Assembly (NCBI GenBank): GCA_037444025.1
Contig: JBBINE010000006.1
Location: forward strand, 1 to 40,935
DNA from: JBBINE01 sp037444025
Lineage (GTDB): Bacteria; Patescibacteriota; Minisyncoccia; UBA6257; HR35
Direction: 5' to 3'
Length of the DNA stretch: 40,935 nucleotides
In this document: positions 25,373-33,266 of the stretch, piece by piece
How the letters are laid out: each line of letters starts with the position of its first letter
Position numbering within the stretch: position 1 is the first letter of the stretch
Notes under the pieces: model-generated
Told to the model about the DNA's origin: nothing
Seen by the model: the letters and a program-made list of their open reading frames with translations, nothing else
Database searches by the model: none
Made by a program: the position numbers and the translations under genes

Positions 25373-26578
25373 TTAGAAAGTTCTAATATATTTAGTTAAA
25401 GACATAAGAGGAACTAATAAAGAAGCTTCTAAAAGACCTAAACCTCCTCCTAAAATAAAAATCAAAATAGGTTGCAATGCTTCTCCCATATTAGTTAACT
25501 GCGTCTCTATTGTTTGATTATAAAATTGCAAAATAGTAAAAGATGTTTCTACTAATTGCCCAGTTTTTTCTGCTATTGACAATGTTTCCACCATGATATG
25601 AGGAAAAAGATGGGGGAATTTTTGTAAACTTGAACTTAAAGGTCTACCTCTTTTTACTTCTTCAATAACCGAGTCAATAGCTTCTTCGTATAGAGGATGA
25701 TCAATACTTGTTTTAATAATAGTTAAAGCTTCAATGATGGGAACTCCACCTTTAGATAAATAATATATTGATTCTAAAAATTGAGCTGCATAAATATTTT
25801 GAACTACTGGACCAATAATAGGCAGATTACCAATTAAAGAAAAATAAATAACCTTGCCGTCTCTGCTTCTAAAATAGCGAGGTAAATAATAAACCAAAAA
25901 TCCAATAATAATTAAAATTACAATAAAGTTTTTAGTCAAAGCGTCTGATATAGTCTGAAATGTTTTGGTAATTGTGGGTATAGGAATATCATTTTCTACA
26001 AATATTTTTGTTATCTGAGGAATTACTAAATAAAAAAGAGCAATCATAATTCCAATAAAAAGAACTAAAACAAAAACAGGATAAATTAAAGCTTGGATAA
26101 GCTTTCCTTTTAATCTAATTTGATTTTCAATATGATCAGAAAGATATTTTAAAGTTTCATCCAGAGATCCACTAGCTTCTCCAATTCGCACCATCCCTAT
26201 AAAATAACTATCAAATACATCAGAAAATTTTGATAATGAATAGGAAAAAGGTAAACCGGCAACTAAATCATTATAAATTTGAATAAGAACTTCTTTGAAA
26301 TAAGAATTTTTAGTTATTTCAGAAAGAATTTTAACAGATTCATCAATAGGAGTTTTAGAAGAAACAAGATAAAAAAGTTGACGAGTAAACAAATAAATTT
26401 CTTTCTTGCTTGGTTTCAAAAATAAAACAGGAGTGAAATCTAAATTTTTTTCAATTAAACGAGTAACTAAAAGATTTTTGTTTTGAAGAATTTTTAATGC
26501 ATCATCTTTGTTTTGTGCTTCAATAATACCTTCTACTTTTTTACCTTCATTATCGAAAGCTTTAAATTCAAATTTCAT
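25373..26578 (-). CDS. pilC: Type IV pilus inner-membrane platform protein PilC
   Basis: 401 residues of the GspF/PilC family with two T2SF domains. Starts FEFKAFDNEGKKVEGIIEAQNKDDALKILQ, the typical N-domain; then LFTRQLFYLVSSKTPIDESVKIL, GMVRIGEASGSLDETLKYL, a membrane pair, and the second repeat QFLESIYYLSKGGVPIIEAL with SIAEKTGQLVE and QPILIFILGGGLGLLEASLLVPL. It anchors the assembly ATPases. The ATG overlaps the end of pilT by 4 nt. Confidence 0.95.
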   Translation of the reverse strand: MKFEFKAFDNEGKKVEGIIEAQNKDDALKILQNKNLLVTRLIEKNLDFTPVLFLKPSKKEIYLFTRQLFYLVSSKTPIDESVKILSEITKNSYFKEVLIQIYNDLVAGLPFSYSLSKFSDVFDSYFIGMVRIGEASGSLDETLKYLSDHIENQIRLKGKLIQALIYPVFVLVLFIGIMIALFYLVIPQITKIFVENDIPIPTITKTFQTISDALTKNFIVILIIIGFLVYYLPRYFRSRDGKVIYFSLIGNLPIIGPVVQNIYAAQFLESIYYLSKGGVPIIEALTIIKTSIDHPLYEEAIDSVIEEVKRGRPLSSSLQKFPHLFPHIMVETLSIAEKTGQLVETSFTILQFYNQTIETQLTNMGEALQPILIFILGGGLGLLEASLLVPLMSLTKYIRTF

Positions 26579-27639
26579 TCTTCAATAATGTATTTTAACT
26601 TAGATGGATTTAAACTAAATTCAATAGCTTTCTCTATGGATATTTCATTTACTTGAACCAAGTTAGCTAAAGATCTATCTAAAGATATCATTCCTTCCTG
26701 AAGACTGGTATCAATAACGCTATCAATTTGGTAAATTTTATTTTCACGAATAAGATTTTTAACAGCACTATTAGCTATCAAGACTTCACAAGCAGGAATT
26801 CTACCGCCTTTTATTCGAGGAACTAATCTTTGAGAAAGAATGCCAATCAAAGAAGAAGCTAATTGAAATCTAGCTTGATCTTGTTGATTTTCAGGAAGTA
26901 CATCTACGATTCTATCAATGGTTTGAGAAGCAGAGTTAGTATGAAGAGTTCCTAAAACTAAATGCCCTGTTTCAGCTGCTGTTAAAGCGATAGAAATGGA
27001 TTCTGGATCTCTTAATTCTCCTATCATAATTACATCAGGATCTTCTCTTAAGGCCGCTCTTAAAGCCCTATGCCAAGAAAATGAATGAGTGGGAATCTCT
27101 CTTTGGGAAATAACTGACTTATCAGGTTCAAATAAATATTCTATTGGTTCTTCAATAGTAATAATATGAGCAGACCTACGGTGATTAATAGCATCAATTA
27201 AAGAAGCTAAGGTAGTTGATTTTCCCATTCCTGCTGGACCTGTAATCAAGATAAACCCTTGACGTCTTTCAATAAATTCGTTCAATATGGGAGGCAAATT
27301 TAATTCCTCAATACTTTTAATTTCGTTGGGAATCAACCTAAAAGCACCAGCGCAACCATTAATCTGAAAATAAATATTACTTCTAAATCTATTTTTCTCG
27401 TCGAGCGAAAAAGAAAAATCTATATCTTTATATTTGTATAATCTTTTTTTATTACTTTCATTGTCTATCAAATCAAGCAAAATTCTTTCTGTTTCTTCTC
27501 GGGTAAAAATATTAAACCTTGTTAAAGGATAAATATCACCATCTTTTCTCATAATAGGAAAATTTCCTGGAATAATATGAAGATCTGAAGCTCCTTGTTT
27601 GGTAATAAAATAAAATAGTTCTCTTAATCTCTCGTCCAT
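26575..27639 (-). CDS. pilT: Type IV pilus retraction ATPase PilT
   Basis: 354 residues of the PilT/VirB11 ATPase group: QGASDLHIIPGNFPIMRKDG, Walker A GPAGMGKSTT, the Asp box IITIEEPIEYLF, Walker B REDPDVIMIGELRD, HLVLGTLHTNSA, and the late helix SLQEGMISLDRSL close to the AIRNLIRE-type region (VKNLIRENKIYQ). The Walker A has Ala and Met where most PilT show Thr and Ser/Ala, but the Lys-Ser/Thr core is intact. It powers pilus depolymerisation. Starts one base inside the stop of pilB. Confidence 0.95.
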   Translation of the reverse strand: MDERLRELFYFITKQGASDLHIIPGNFPIMRKDGDIYPLTRFNIFTREETERILLDLIDNESNKKRLYKYKDIDFSFSLDEKNRFRSNIYFQINGCAGAFRLIPNEIKSIEELNLPPILNEFIERRQGFILITGPAGMGKSTTLASLIDAINHRRSAHIITIEEPIEYLFEPDKSVISQREIPTHSFSWHRALRAALREDPDVIMIGELRDPESISIALTAAETGHLVLGTLHTNSASQTIDRIVDVLPENQQDQARFQLASSLIGILSQRLVPRIKGGRIPACEVLIANSAVKNLIRENKIYQIDSVIDTSLQEGMISLDRSLANLVQVNEISIEKAIEFSLNPSKLKYIIEE

Positions 27640-29345
27640 TATATTGATTTAAAGACTTCTTCTAATGAAACTAATCCCTGACTTGCTTTTATTATACCAT
27701 CTGCTTTAAAAGAAACAAAACCTTGTTTTTTAACTACTTCAAAAATTTCTTGTTCACTAGCATGAGAAAAAACTAATTCCGCAACTTCTTTATTCATTTC
27801 AAACATTTCAAAAATACCAATTCTGCCTGTATAACCACGAAAATGACATTTTTCGCATCCTTTTGAGTAAAAAGATTTAATTTCTAAGTTTTGATACTCC
27901 CGAGGAGCATCTTGTAAAACTTCTTTAACTTCTTTCAACAGTTCGTCAGATATCTCTTTTTCTTCACGACAGTAAGAACAAAGTTTACGAACCAGTCTTT
28001 GGGCAATCACTAAGTTAACTGTTGAAGGAATAAAATAAGATTTAACTCCCATGTCGATAAGTCTCGGAATAGCTCCTACAGCGCTATTAGTATGCAAAGT
28101 AGAAAAAACAATGTGACCAGTTAAAGCTGCATGTACTGCAAGCTCAGCGGTTTCTTCATCTCTAATCTCTCCGACCAAAATAACATCAGGATCTTGTCTT
28201 AAAATTTCCCTTAAACCTTGAGAAAAAGAATAACCTATTTCTGGTCTTATTTGAGATTGGTTAATCCCTAAAATTTTATATTCAACTGGATCTTCCAAAC
28301 TAACAATATTTATTTTTTCGTTGTTTACCTCTTGAACTAAAGCATAAAGAGTAGTTGTCTTACCTGAACCCGTTGGTCCAGTAACCAAAATCATGCCATA
28401 ATTTTTCCTTATATTTCTTTTTACTAATTCATAATGATATTCACTAAAACCAAGTTCTTGAACTTTTTTTAAACCCACTAATGGATCTAAAATTCTAATA
28501 GCTACCTTTTCTCCATTTATAGTCGGAAATATTCCCACACGAAAGTCTATTTCTCTTCCTTGAATATTGCTTCTAAATCTTCCATCTTGGGTTATTCTTG
28601 TTTCATCTAGCTTTAAGTTGGTTAAAATTTTGACTCTATTTACCAAAGGAAGATGAATATCCTTAGGAATATAGACAAAAATTTTTAAATCTCCATAAAT
28701 CCTCAATCTAATCCTTGCTTTGTCGGGTAAAGGTTCTAAGTGAATATCCGAAGCTTTAAGAGAAATTGCTTTTCTTAAAAGCAACTCAAAAATTCTAATG
28801 ACTGGCGCTTCTTCGGCACTAGTAACAAATCCTTCTAAAGAAGGAGTTTTTTCTGTTTCACCTTTTTTACCTGATACAGTCCTGAAATCTAAAATTAATT
28901 TTTTAATTTCTTCATCAAAATCATGGTAATCTTCTAAATGAATATAAAAATCCTTAATAGAAATTAAAAATAATTTAATCTCTATGTTGAATTTTTCTTT
29001 TAAGGGAGCAATAACTTTGTTTTCTATTTGAAAATTTTGGGGATCAACTACACCGAGATAAAGAACATTGTTTTTAAACTCCAAAGGTAAAACCATGAAA
29101 GAACGAGCCATAGCTTCAGGAATTTTTTCTAAAGCTTCTCGAGAAATAATTTCATCTTCATCAAATTTTTTAATCGGTAGATTAAAAATTTTTTGTTTTA
29201 ATTCTAAAATATCTTCAGCTGAAACCAAATCCTTTAAAAACAAATATTCCTCAGGACTTACATTATGAATCTTAGCCTCATTAAACCATTTTTCTATTTC
29301 AGGATATTTTTGCTTTAATTCTTTAATTAATATTTCTTCTTGCAT
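27639..29345 (-). CDS. pilB: Type IV pilus assembly ATPase PilB
   Basis: 568 residues: N-terminal GspE_N (ALEKIPEAMARSFMVLPLEF), then IRIFELLLRKAISLKASDIHLEP, Walker A GPTGSGKTT, the Asp box IVSLEDPVEYKI, Walker B RQDPDVILVGEIRDEETAELAVHAALTGHIVFSTLHTNSAVGA, and the zinc-binding tetra-cysteine set (CSYC and CEKC). It drives pilus extension. TGGTAAAAT, an extended -10, ends 9 nt before the ATG in a 22-nt gap, so pilB-T-C-D may have their own promoter inside the larger cluster. Confidence 0.96.
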   Translation of the reverse strand: MQEEILIKELKQKYPEIEKWFNEAKIHNVSPEEYLFLKDLVSAEDILELKQKIFNLPIKKFDEDEIISREALEKIPEAMARSFMVLPLEFKNNVLYLGVVDPQNFQIENKVIAPLKEKFNIEIKLFLISIKDFYIHLEDYHDFDEEIKKLILDFRTVSGKKGETEKTPSLEGFVTSAEEAPVIRIFELLLRKAISLKASDIHLEPLPDKARIRLRIYGDLKIFVYIPKDIHLPLVNRVKILTNLKLDETRITQDGRFRSNIQGREIDFRVGIFPTINGEKVAIRILDPLVGLKKVQELGFSEYHYELVKRNIRKNYGMILVTGPTGSGKTTTLYALVQEVNNEKINIVSLEDPVEYKILGINQSQIRPEIGYSFSQGLREILRQDPDVILVGEIRDEETAELAVHAALTGHIVFSTLHTNSAVGAIPRLIDMGVKSYFIPSTVNLVIAQRLVRKLCSYCREEKEISDELLKEVKEVLQDAPREYQNLEIKSFYSKGCEKCHFRGYTGRIGIFEMFEMNKEVAELVFSHASEQEIFEVVKKQGFVSFKADGIIKASQGLVSLEEVFKSI

Positions 29346-29354
29346 GATTTAGAT

Positions 29355-29363
29355 ATTTTACCA
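29355..29363 (-). promoter_or_regulatory. Extended -10 element upstream of pilB, leaderless spacing
   Basis: Minus strand TGGTAAAAT (TGn followed by TAAAAT) ends exactly 9 nt before ATG 29345, within the short gap after the 88-aa gene. This would give a leaderless pilB mRNA in addition to any read-through from pilM. Confidence 0.5.
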
Positions 29364-29367
29364 AAAA

Positions 29368-29634
29368 TTAAAACAATTTTTCTTTACCTAGTTCCTCTGG
29401 AGTAATAGGAGGTATTTGCAATTCCACATCTGGTAATTTATCAATAATATTATCTTTCAAGCCTTTATAATCATAAGTTTTCATATAGGTAGCTATTTGA
29501 GAAACTTGCTGAATTTCAGTATCTTGTTCTAGATATTCTTTTTTGAAGATACCAAAATACCAAAATAAAACAAGAATAAAACCTGTTAATAAAATCACGT
29601 ATATTAAAAAGAATAGCACTGTCCTTAAGCTCAT
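29368..29634 (-). CDS. Small single-helix membrane protein in the pil operon (unknown)
   Basis: 88 residues: one N-terminal membrane helix (TVLFFLIYVILLTGFILVLFWYFGIF) and a hydrophilic tail ending VELQIPPITPEELGKEKLF. It sits between the pilO-like gene and pilB, the place of pilP in Proteobacteria, but has no lipobox or PilP fold that I can recognise. The Pro-rich tail could contact PilO or an assembly ATPase. It overlaps the pilO-like gene by 4 nt. Not identified; only its pilus-linked position supports a role. Confidence 0.75.
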   Translation of the reverse strand: MSLRTVLFFLIYVILLTGFILVLFWYFGIFKKEYLEQDTEIQQVSQIATYMKTYDYKGLKDNIIDKLPDVELQIPPITPEELGKEKLF

Positions 29635-30161
29635 TTTTCAGGAAGAAAGTAAGTTTCGACCTCGAGACTAGCCTTTTGATCTCGACTAAAGGAAAATTTT
29701 CTAATCTTCATAATTCTGACATTGCTTTCGATAGCTTTGACTATTTTTAGAACCTGGTCTTCGTTCCCTTGAATATCTAAATTAAAACGGATAACTTTTA
29801 AGGGAAGCACATAGGATGAATTTTTATCTTCTTCAATATTAAAACTGAAACCCTTAAAACTCATATTAGCTGAACTAAAGATAGCAGCTAAAGAAAAATA
29901 TAATTCTTCTATCTTGGGTTCAGGTGGTATCCAGTTATTTAAAGAACCTCTACGTTTAATTAAAGTTTGTAAGGTTTCAGTATTTTTTAGTTCCTCAAGG
30001 TTAGCTTCAATAGCTTTAACCTGCTCCTCTCTGCTTTTAAGTTCATTAAATTTTTGAACCAACTGATAAGTATTTTGATAATTAGGATAAATTTTATAAA
30101 AAAGGAAATAAGCAATAAACAAAAATAGAAGCGTAGGTATAAATTTTATTATGTTATTCAT
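29631..30161 (-). CDS. PilO-like type IV pilus alignment protein
   Basis: 176 residues: a short cytosolic start, one membrane helix (FIPTLLFLFIAYFLFYKIYP), a coiled-coil stretch (LVQKFNELKSREEQVKAIEANLEELKN) and a C-terminal ferredoxin-like domain (PLKVIRFNLDIQGNEDQVLKIVKAIESN). This layout and position after a PilN-like gene match PilO, which pairs with PilN in the periplasm-facing alignment complex. Sequence is divergent, so the name rests on architecture and order. It overlaps the preceding gene by ATGA. Confidence 0.75.
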   Translation of the reverse strand: MNNIIKFIPTLLFLFIAYFLFYKIYPNYQNTYQLVQKFNELKSREEQVKAIEANLEELKNTETLQTLIKRRGSLNNWIPPEPKIEELYFSLAAIFSSANMSFKGFSFNIEEDKNSSYVLPLKVIRFNLDIQGNEDQVLKIVKAIESNVRIMKIRKFSFSRDQKASLEVETYFLPEK

Positions 30162-30643
30162 TTGTAAAAACTATCGTTTATCCCCAAGGTTACTTTAAGA
30201 TTAATTAATTTATTATCTTCGGAAATTTGTGGTTGTAAAGAAGATTTCAAAACAAAATCTGGATGATTTTTAAAGTAATTAGCTATTCTTATATAGTCAC
30301 GCCAATTATTAATTTTAAAGGAAAACTCAATTTCCTTTTTATCATTATCGTAAGAAAAGGAATCAATAAAAATGAATTTAGGCATTCTGGCTTTAAAATT
30401 AGCTACTACTTGATTGACTGATTTTTTGTTTTCGCTAATTCTTCTTAGGTGATCAGCTTGAGAAAAAACATAATAAACACCCTCCTGTTTTAAATTAGTT
30501 AGAATCTGGGATTCTTTTTGTTTTAATCCAGATTCCAGAAAAGCAATTTTTTCTTCTAAAATACCATTAAATTTAGTAAGACTAAAGAAAAACAAAAACT
30601 CTAAAACAATAAGTATGATAAAAGGTAAAAAAATTTTTACCAT
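30158..30643 (-). CDS. PilN-like type IV pilus alignment protein
   Basis: 161 residues with one N-terminal membrane helix (IFLPFIILIVLEFLFFFSL), a heptad-rich coiled coil and a beta/alpha C-domain (FIFIDSFSYDNDKKEIEFSFKINNWRDYIRIANYFK) typical of PilN/GspL-type Fimbrial assembly proteins. It follows pilM and precedes the pilO-like gene. An extended -10 (TGATATAAT, 30676-30684) lies 32 nt upstream of the ATG, so it may also be transcribed separately from pilM. Confidence 0.75.
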   Translation of the reverse strand: MVKIFLPFIILIVLEFLFFFSLTKFNGILEEKIAFLESGLKQKESQILTNLKQEGVYYVFSQADHLRRISENKKSVNQVVANFKARMPKFIFIDSFSYDNDKKEIEFSFKINNWRDYIRIANYFKNHPDFVLKSSLQPQISEDNKLINLKVTLGINDSFYK

Positions 30644-30675
30644 TAATTTTTTCTAATTTAAATTTATTATTGTTA

Positions 30676-30684
30676 ATTATATCA
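30676..30684 (-). promoter_or_regulatory. Extended -10 element upstream of the pilN-like gene
   Basis: Minus strand TGATATAAT, identical to the nonamers before tRNA-Ile, rpmB and the 48-aa peptide. It lies 12 nt past the pilM stop and would yield a leader of roughly 25 nt. Confidence 0.55.
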
Positions 30685-30695
30685 TACTTTTTAAA

Positions 30696-31733
30696 TTATT
30701 TTACTTTTCTCAACAAAACACCAACAGCTTGACTAAAAACGGTTGTTTTTTCTTTTAAAGATAAAAATTTTTCTCCCAAAACAAAATTAGTTAAAGACAA
30801 AATTTCTTGTTGGTAATTAGAAAGTTTTGGAAGTAATACTTCTTCAAAGCCAGGAAATAAGCAACCTCCTCCGGTCCAATAAATTTTTTCTATTCTCAAA
30901 AGAAAATTATTTTCAATTTTGAGGATTTCTTCTTGAATAGATCGGGTAAAATTATTAACAAAATCATCAATCAAATATTTAACCTCTTGATCTTCTGGAT
31001 TTACTAAAAAACCTGTTTTTTTAAGAAAATCAAAAACATCTTCTTCTGAAAATTGAAGAATTTTTATAATTGATCCAACTAAATCATAAATTTTTATCCT
31101 TAGTTTGTTAGTATAAATAACCTTTCCTTCTTTTACTAAGAAAACGCTTGACAAAGAGTGCCCAAAATCGATTATAAAATAAATTCCCGGTTTAGAAGCA
31201 AAATAAGGTTCAAGGTTAAATTGCTCAGGACTATGTCCTAAATTTTTTAACTGAGATAATTTAGCTAAATTTTCAAGTTTCTTTAAGTAATTCTTGGGAA
31301 TAGCTGAAAGAAAAACTAACCATTGCTTGTTGTCTTCGGTTTCAAACTGAAGATAACGATATTCTATTTCAACCTCATCTAAAGGTAAAGGTACTTGCTT
31401 TTGGGATTCAAACTTAATTACCTGGGACAAACTTTTTTCAGGAATATTAGGGATTAAAAAATTAGAATAAAAAACATAAGGACTTAAAACATTAAAAAAA
31501 GCTTTTTTGGTTTTCATTTTTGACTCTTTTAGAAAAGAATCTATTATTCCAGCAATATTTTCTTCTAAAATATAAGAAGATAAGCTAAAATCTCTATAGC
31601 TAAAAATAGGAATCAAACCAAAATTTATTATTTCTAATTTTTCTTTCTTTAAAACAGCTTCAATAATTTTTATATTCAAAGAACCTAAATCAATGCTTAA
31701 AAAGCGCTTATTACCTAACAAGGGAAAAACCAT
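30696..31733 (-). CDS. pilM: Type IV pilus assembly protein PilM
   Basis: 345 residues from ATG 31733 (MVFPLLGNKRFLSIDLGS). Actin-like ATPase fold: SIDLGSLNIKIIEAV (phosphate 1), KSLSQVIKFESQKQVPLPLDEVEIEY (PilM signature), YFIIDFGHSLSSVFLVKEGKVIYT (phosphate 2) and IYWTGGGCLFPGFEE (adenosine region). PilM binds the N-terminus of PilN on the cytosolic side. The usual third-party partners follow directly. TTG-type starts further upstream are less likely because TATAAT ends 6 nt before ATG 31733. It is divergent from comF. Confidence 0.93.
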   Translation of the reverse strand: MVFPLLGNKRFLSIDLGSLNIKIIEAVLKKEKLEIINFGLIPIFSYRDFSLSSYILEENIAGIIDSFLKESKMKTKKAFFNVLSPYVFYSNFLIPNIPEKSLSQVIKFESQKQVPLPLDEVEIEYRYLQFETEDNKQWLVFLSAIPKNYLKKLENLAKLSQLKNLGHSPEQFNLEPYFASKPGIYFIIDFGHSLSSVFLVKEGKVIYTNKLRIKIYDLVGSIIKILQFSEEDVFDFLKKTGFLVNPEDQEVKYLIDDFVNNFTRSIQEEILKIENNFLLRIEKIYWTGGGCLFPGFEEVLLPKLSNYQQEILSLTNFVLGEKFLSLKEKTTVFSQAVGVLLRKVK

Positions 31734-32409
31734 AATTAAATTATACAATTACTTTAAAGAAATTATTGCTCCTAAATTTTGTTTAGAATGTTTAAAATAT
31801 CAAAAATTCTATCTGTGCCCTGACTGTTTAATGAAAACAGGATTTGAAATCAATTTTTCTTGTCTTGAATGCGAACAAAGATTAGTTTTAACTCAACTAA
31901 AAAAACATCCATTTCCACATCGAAAGTTAATAAATTTTTTAATAAGTTTTAATAATTATGAAAACAAAATTTTATCTGATTTAATTATTAAAGGAAAAAC
32001 GGAAGGAATTTTTGAAATTTTTATTGATTTTGGCATTTATATTTCTAATGAAATGAAAAATTGTAATCTAAAAAATTATTTCTTAGTACCAGTACCCATT
32101 ACTTCCAAAAAACTTATCCAAAGAGGATTTAATCAGTCAGAAGTTTTGGCTCAAACTATCAGTAAAAAATTGGGCTTAAAAATTTACCACGACTTACACA
32201 AAATAAAAGAGACACCTGACCAAAATGAATTAGCATATGAAAAAAGACTAAAAAATCTAAAAAATTCTTTTAAAACAACCTCTCAAGCACCTGCTTATGC
32301 AATTTTAATTGATGACATTAAAACCACTGGCACAACTCTTAAAGAATGTGCTTTAGCTTTAAGATCATCAGGAACTAAAAAAATAATTGCTTTAACAATA
32401 CTTAGATAG
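31693..32409 (+). CDS. comF: ComF-type phosphoribosyltransferase-like protein
   Basis: Up to 238 residues. An N-terminal zinc-finger part (FCLECLKYQ, LCPDC, SCLEC) is followed by a type I PRTase domain: FLVPVPITSKKLIQRGFNQSEVLAQTIS and the PRPP loop AILIDDIKTTGTTLKEC. In competent bacteria ComF is linked to DNA uptake; here it lies back to back with the pilus cluster. The start is uncertain: ATG 31693 lies 41 nt inside pilM on the other strand. A typical ComF would start nearer residue 14, where only ATA/ATT codons exist, preceded by AAGGGA. The 3' end overlaps tpiA by 8 nt, tail to tail. Confidence 0.9.
   Translation: MLKKRLLPNKGKTIIKLYNYFKEIIAPKFCLECLKYQKFYLCPDCLMKTGFEINFSCLECEQRLVLTQLKKHPFPHRKLINFLISFNNYENKILSDLIIKGKTEGIFEIFIDFGIYISNEMKNCNLKNYFLVPVPITSKKLIQRGFNQSEVLAQTISKKLGLKIYHDLHKIKETPDQNELAYEKRLKNLKNSFKTTSQAPAYAILIDDIKTTGTTLKECALALRSSGTKKIIALTILR
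31740..31745 (-). promoter_or_regulatory. -10 box of pilM, leaderless spacing
   Basis: A perfect TATAAT on the minus strand ends 6 nt before ATG 31733. It probably starts transcription of the pil cluster. Confidence 0.6.
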
Positions 32410-33130
32410 AAGCAGAAATTATTTTTTCTATCTCTTGCATATCGGTTGCCGCTTTTCCTAAAACATAACCATCAAAACACAAATCAGAATAAAAAGATTT
32501 TAAAGTTGAATTATAGGAACCACCATAAAAAATGGGAAAATTAAACCTATTTTTATACCATCTTAAAAAATCACTCAAGAATTTGACCGAGGGTATTTTG
32601 CCCCTTTCCGTACTGATAGCCCACCATGGCTCGTAAACCAAATAAATTTTTTTATAATTTTCTTTTTTTATCACCTTAATTATTTCTTTTATCTTGATAT
32701 TTATTTGTTCTTCAACTCTAGCAAAATTGTTTTGAGGAAGATAGGAATTCTCGCTAAAAAATATAACCAGATTAAAATTTTTGTTTTGAAGAGTTTTTAT
32801 TTTTTCTTTGATTATCTCTAAATTCTCTCCTAAGCGATATCTTTCTGAATGTCCAATTAAAACAAAATCAATTTTATTGACCAATTCAAAATCATATATA
32901 ATCTCTCCTGTTTGAGGTTTAGGAGAAATAAAACTCATATTTTGTAGTCCTATTTTTATTTGACTGTTTTTATTTTTTTTAACTAGAGGTAATATTTTTA
33001 AATAAAAATAAGGATTAATTGAAAGCCAAAATTTGTTTTCCTTAGTTTTTACTTTCTTAAGCTTATTGATAAAATTTAAATATTCTCTGCTTTTAGTAAA
33101 ATAAGTTTTAAAATTTAAAACTAAAATCAT
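32402..33130 (-). CDS. tpiA: Triosephosphate isomerase, divergent
   Basis: 242 residues interconverting DHAP and glyceraldehyde 3-phosphate. Catalytic residues are in place: LNFKTY (Asn and Lys), VLIGHSERY (His electrophile) and VYEPWWAIS (Glu base), with YGGSYN and DGYVLGKAA for phosphate binding. The flexible loop 6 reads AISTERGKIPS instead of the usual AIGTGxxA, and the last motif has GKA instead of GGA. A TCTAAT box ends 6 nt before the ATG, again a possible leaderless start. It lies downstream of tRNA-His on the same strand. Confidence 0.9.
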   Translation of the reverse strand: MILVLNFKTYFTKSREYLNFINKLKKVKTKENKFWLSINPYFYLKILPLVKKNKNSQIKIGLQNMSFISPKPQTGEIIYDFELVNKIDFVLIGHSERYRLGENLEIIKEKIKTLQNKNFNLVIFFSENSYLPQNNFARVEEQINIKIKEIIKVIKKENYKKIYLVYEPWWAISTERGKIPSVKFLSDFLRWYKNRFNFPIFYGGSYNSTLKSFYSDLCFDGYVLGKAATDMQEIEKIISASI

Positions 33131-33143
33131 TTACAAATTAGAC

Positions 33144-33163
33144 ATTTAACTCGAAGGTTAAAT
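33144..33163 (-). other. Stem-loop between tRNA-His and tpiA
   Basis: ATTTAAC and GTTAAAT pair over 7 bp around a 6-nt TTCG-containing loop, directly 3' of tRNA-His. No T-run follows, so it may be a processing or weak terminator signal. Confidence 0.35.
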
Positions 33164-33171
33164 TACCTATG

Positions 33172-33245
33172 GGTGAGGAACGGGATTCGAACCCGCGACC
33201 TCCTGCTCCACAGGCAGGCGCTCTAACCGCTGAGCTACCCTCACC
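33172..33245 (-). tRNA. tRNA-His(GTG)
   Basis: Cloverleaf on the minus strand: an extra G(-1) opposite C73, the identity mark of tRNA-His, acceptor GTGAGGG/TCCTCAC (one G-U), D-arm AGCTCAGCGGTTAGAGC, anticodon stem CCTGC/GCAGG with loop CTGTGGA (anticodon GTG), T-arm GCGGG-TTCGAAT-CCCGT. A complete CCA is not encoded. TATAAT-containing sequence lies about 15-20 nt upstream. Confidence 0.96.
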
Positions 33246-33266
33246 ATCTTATCCTCAATATAAAAA

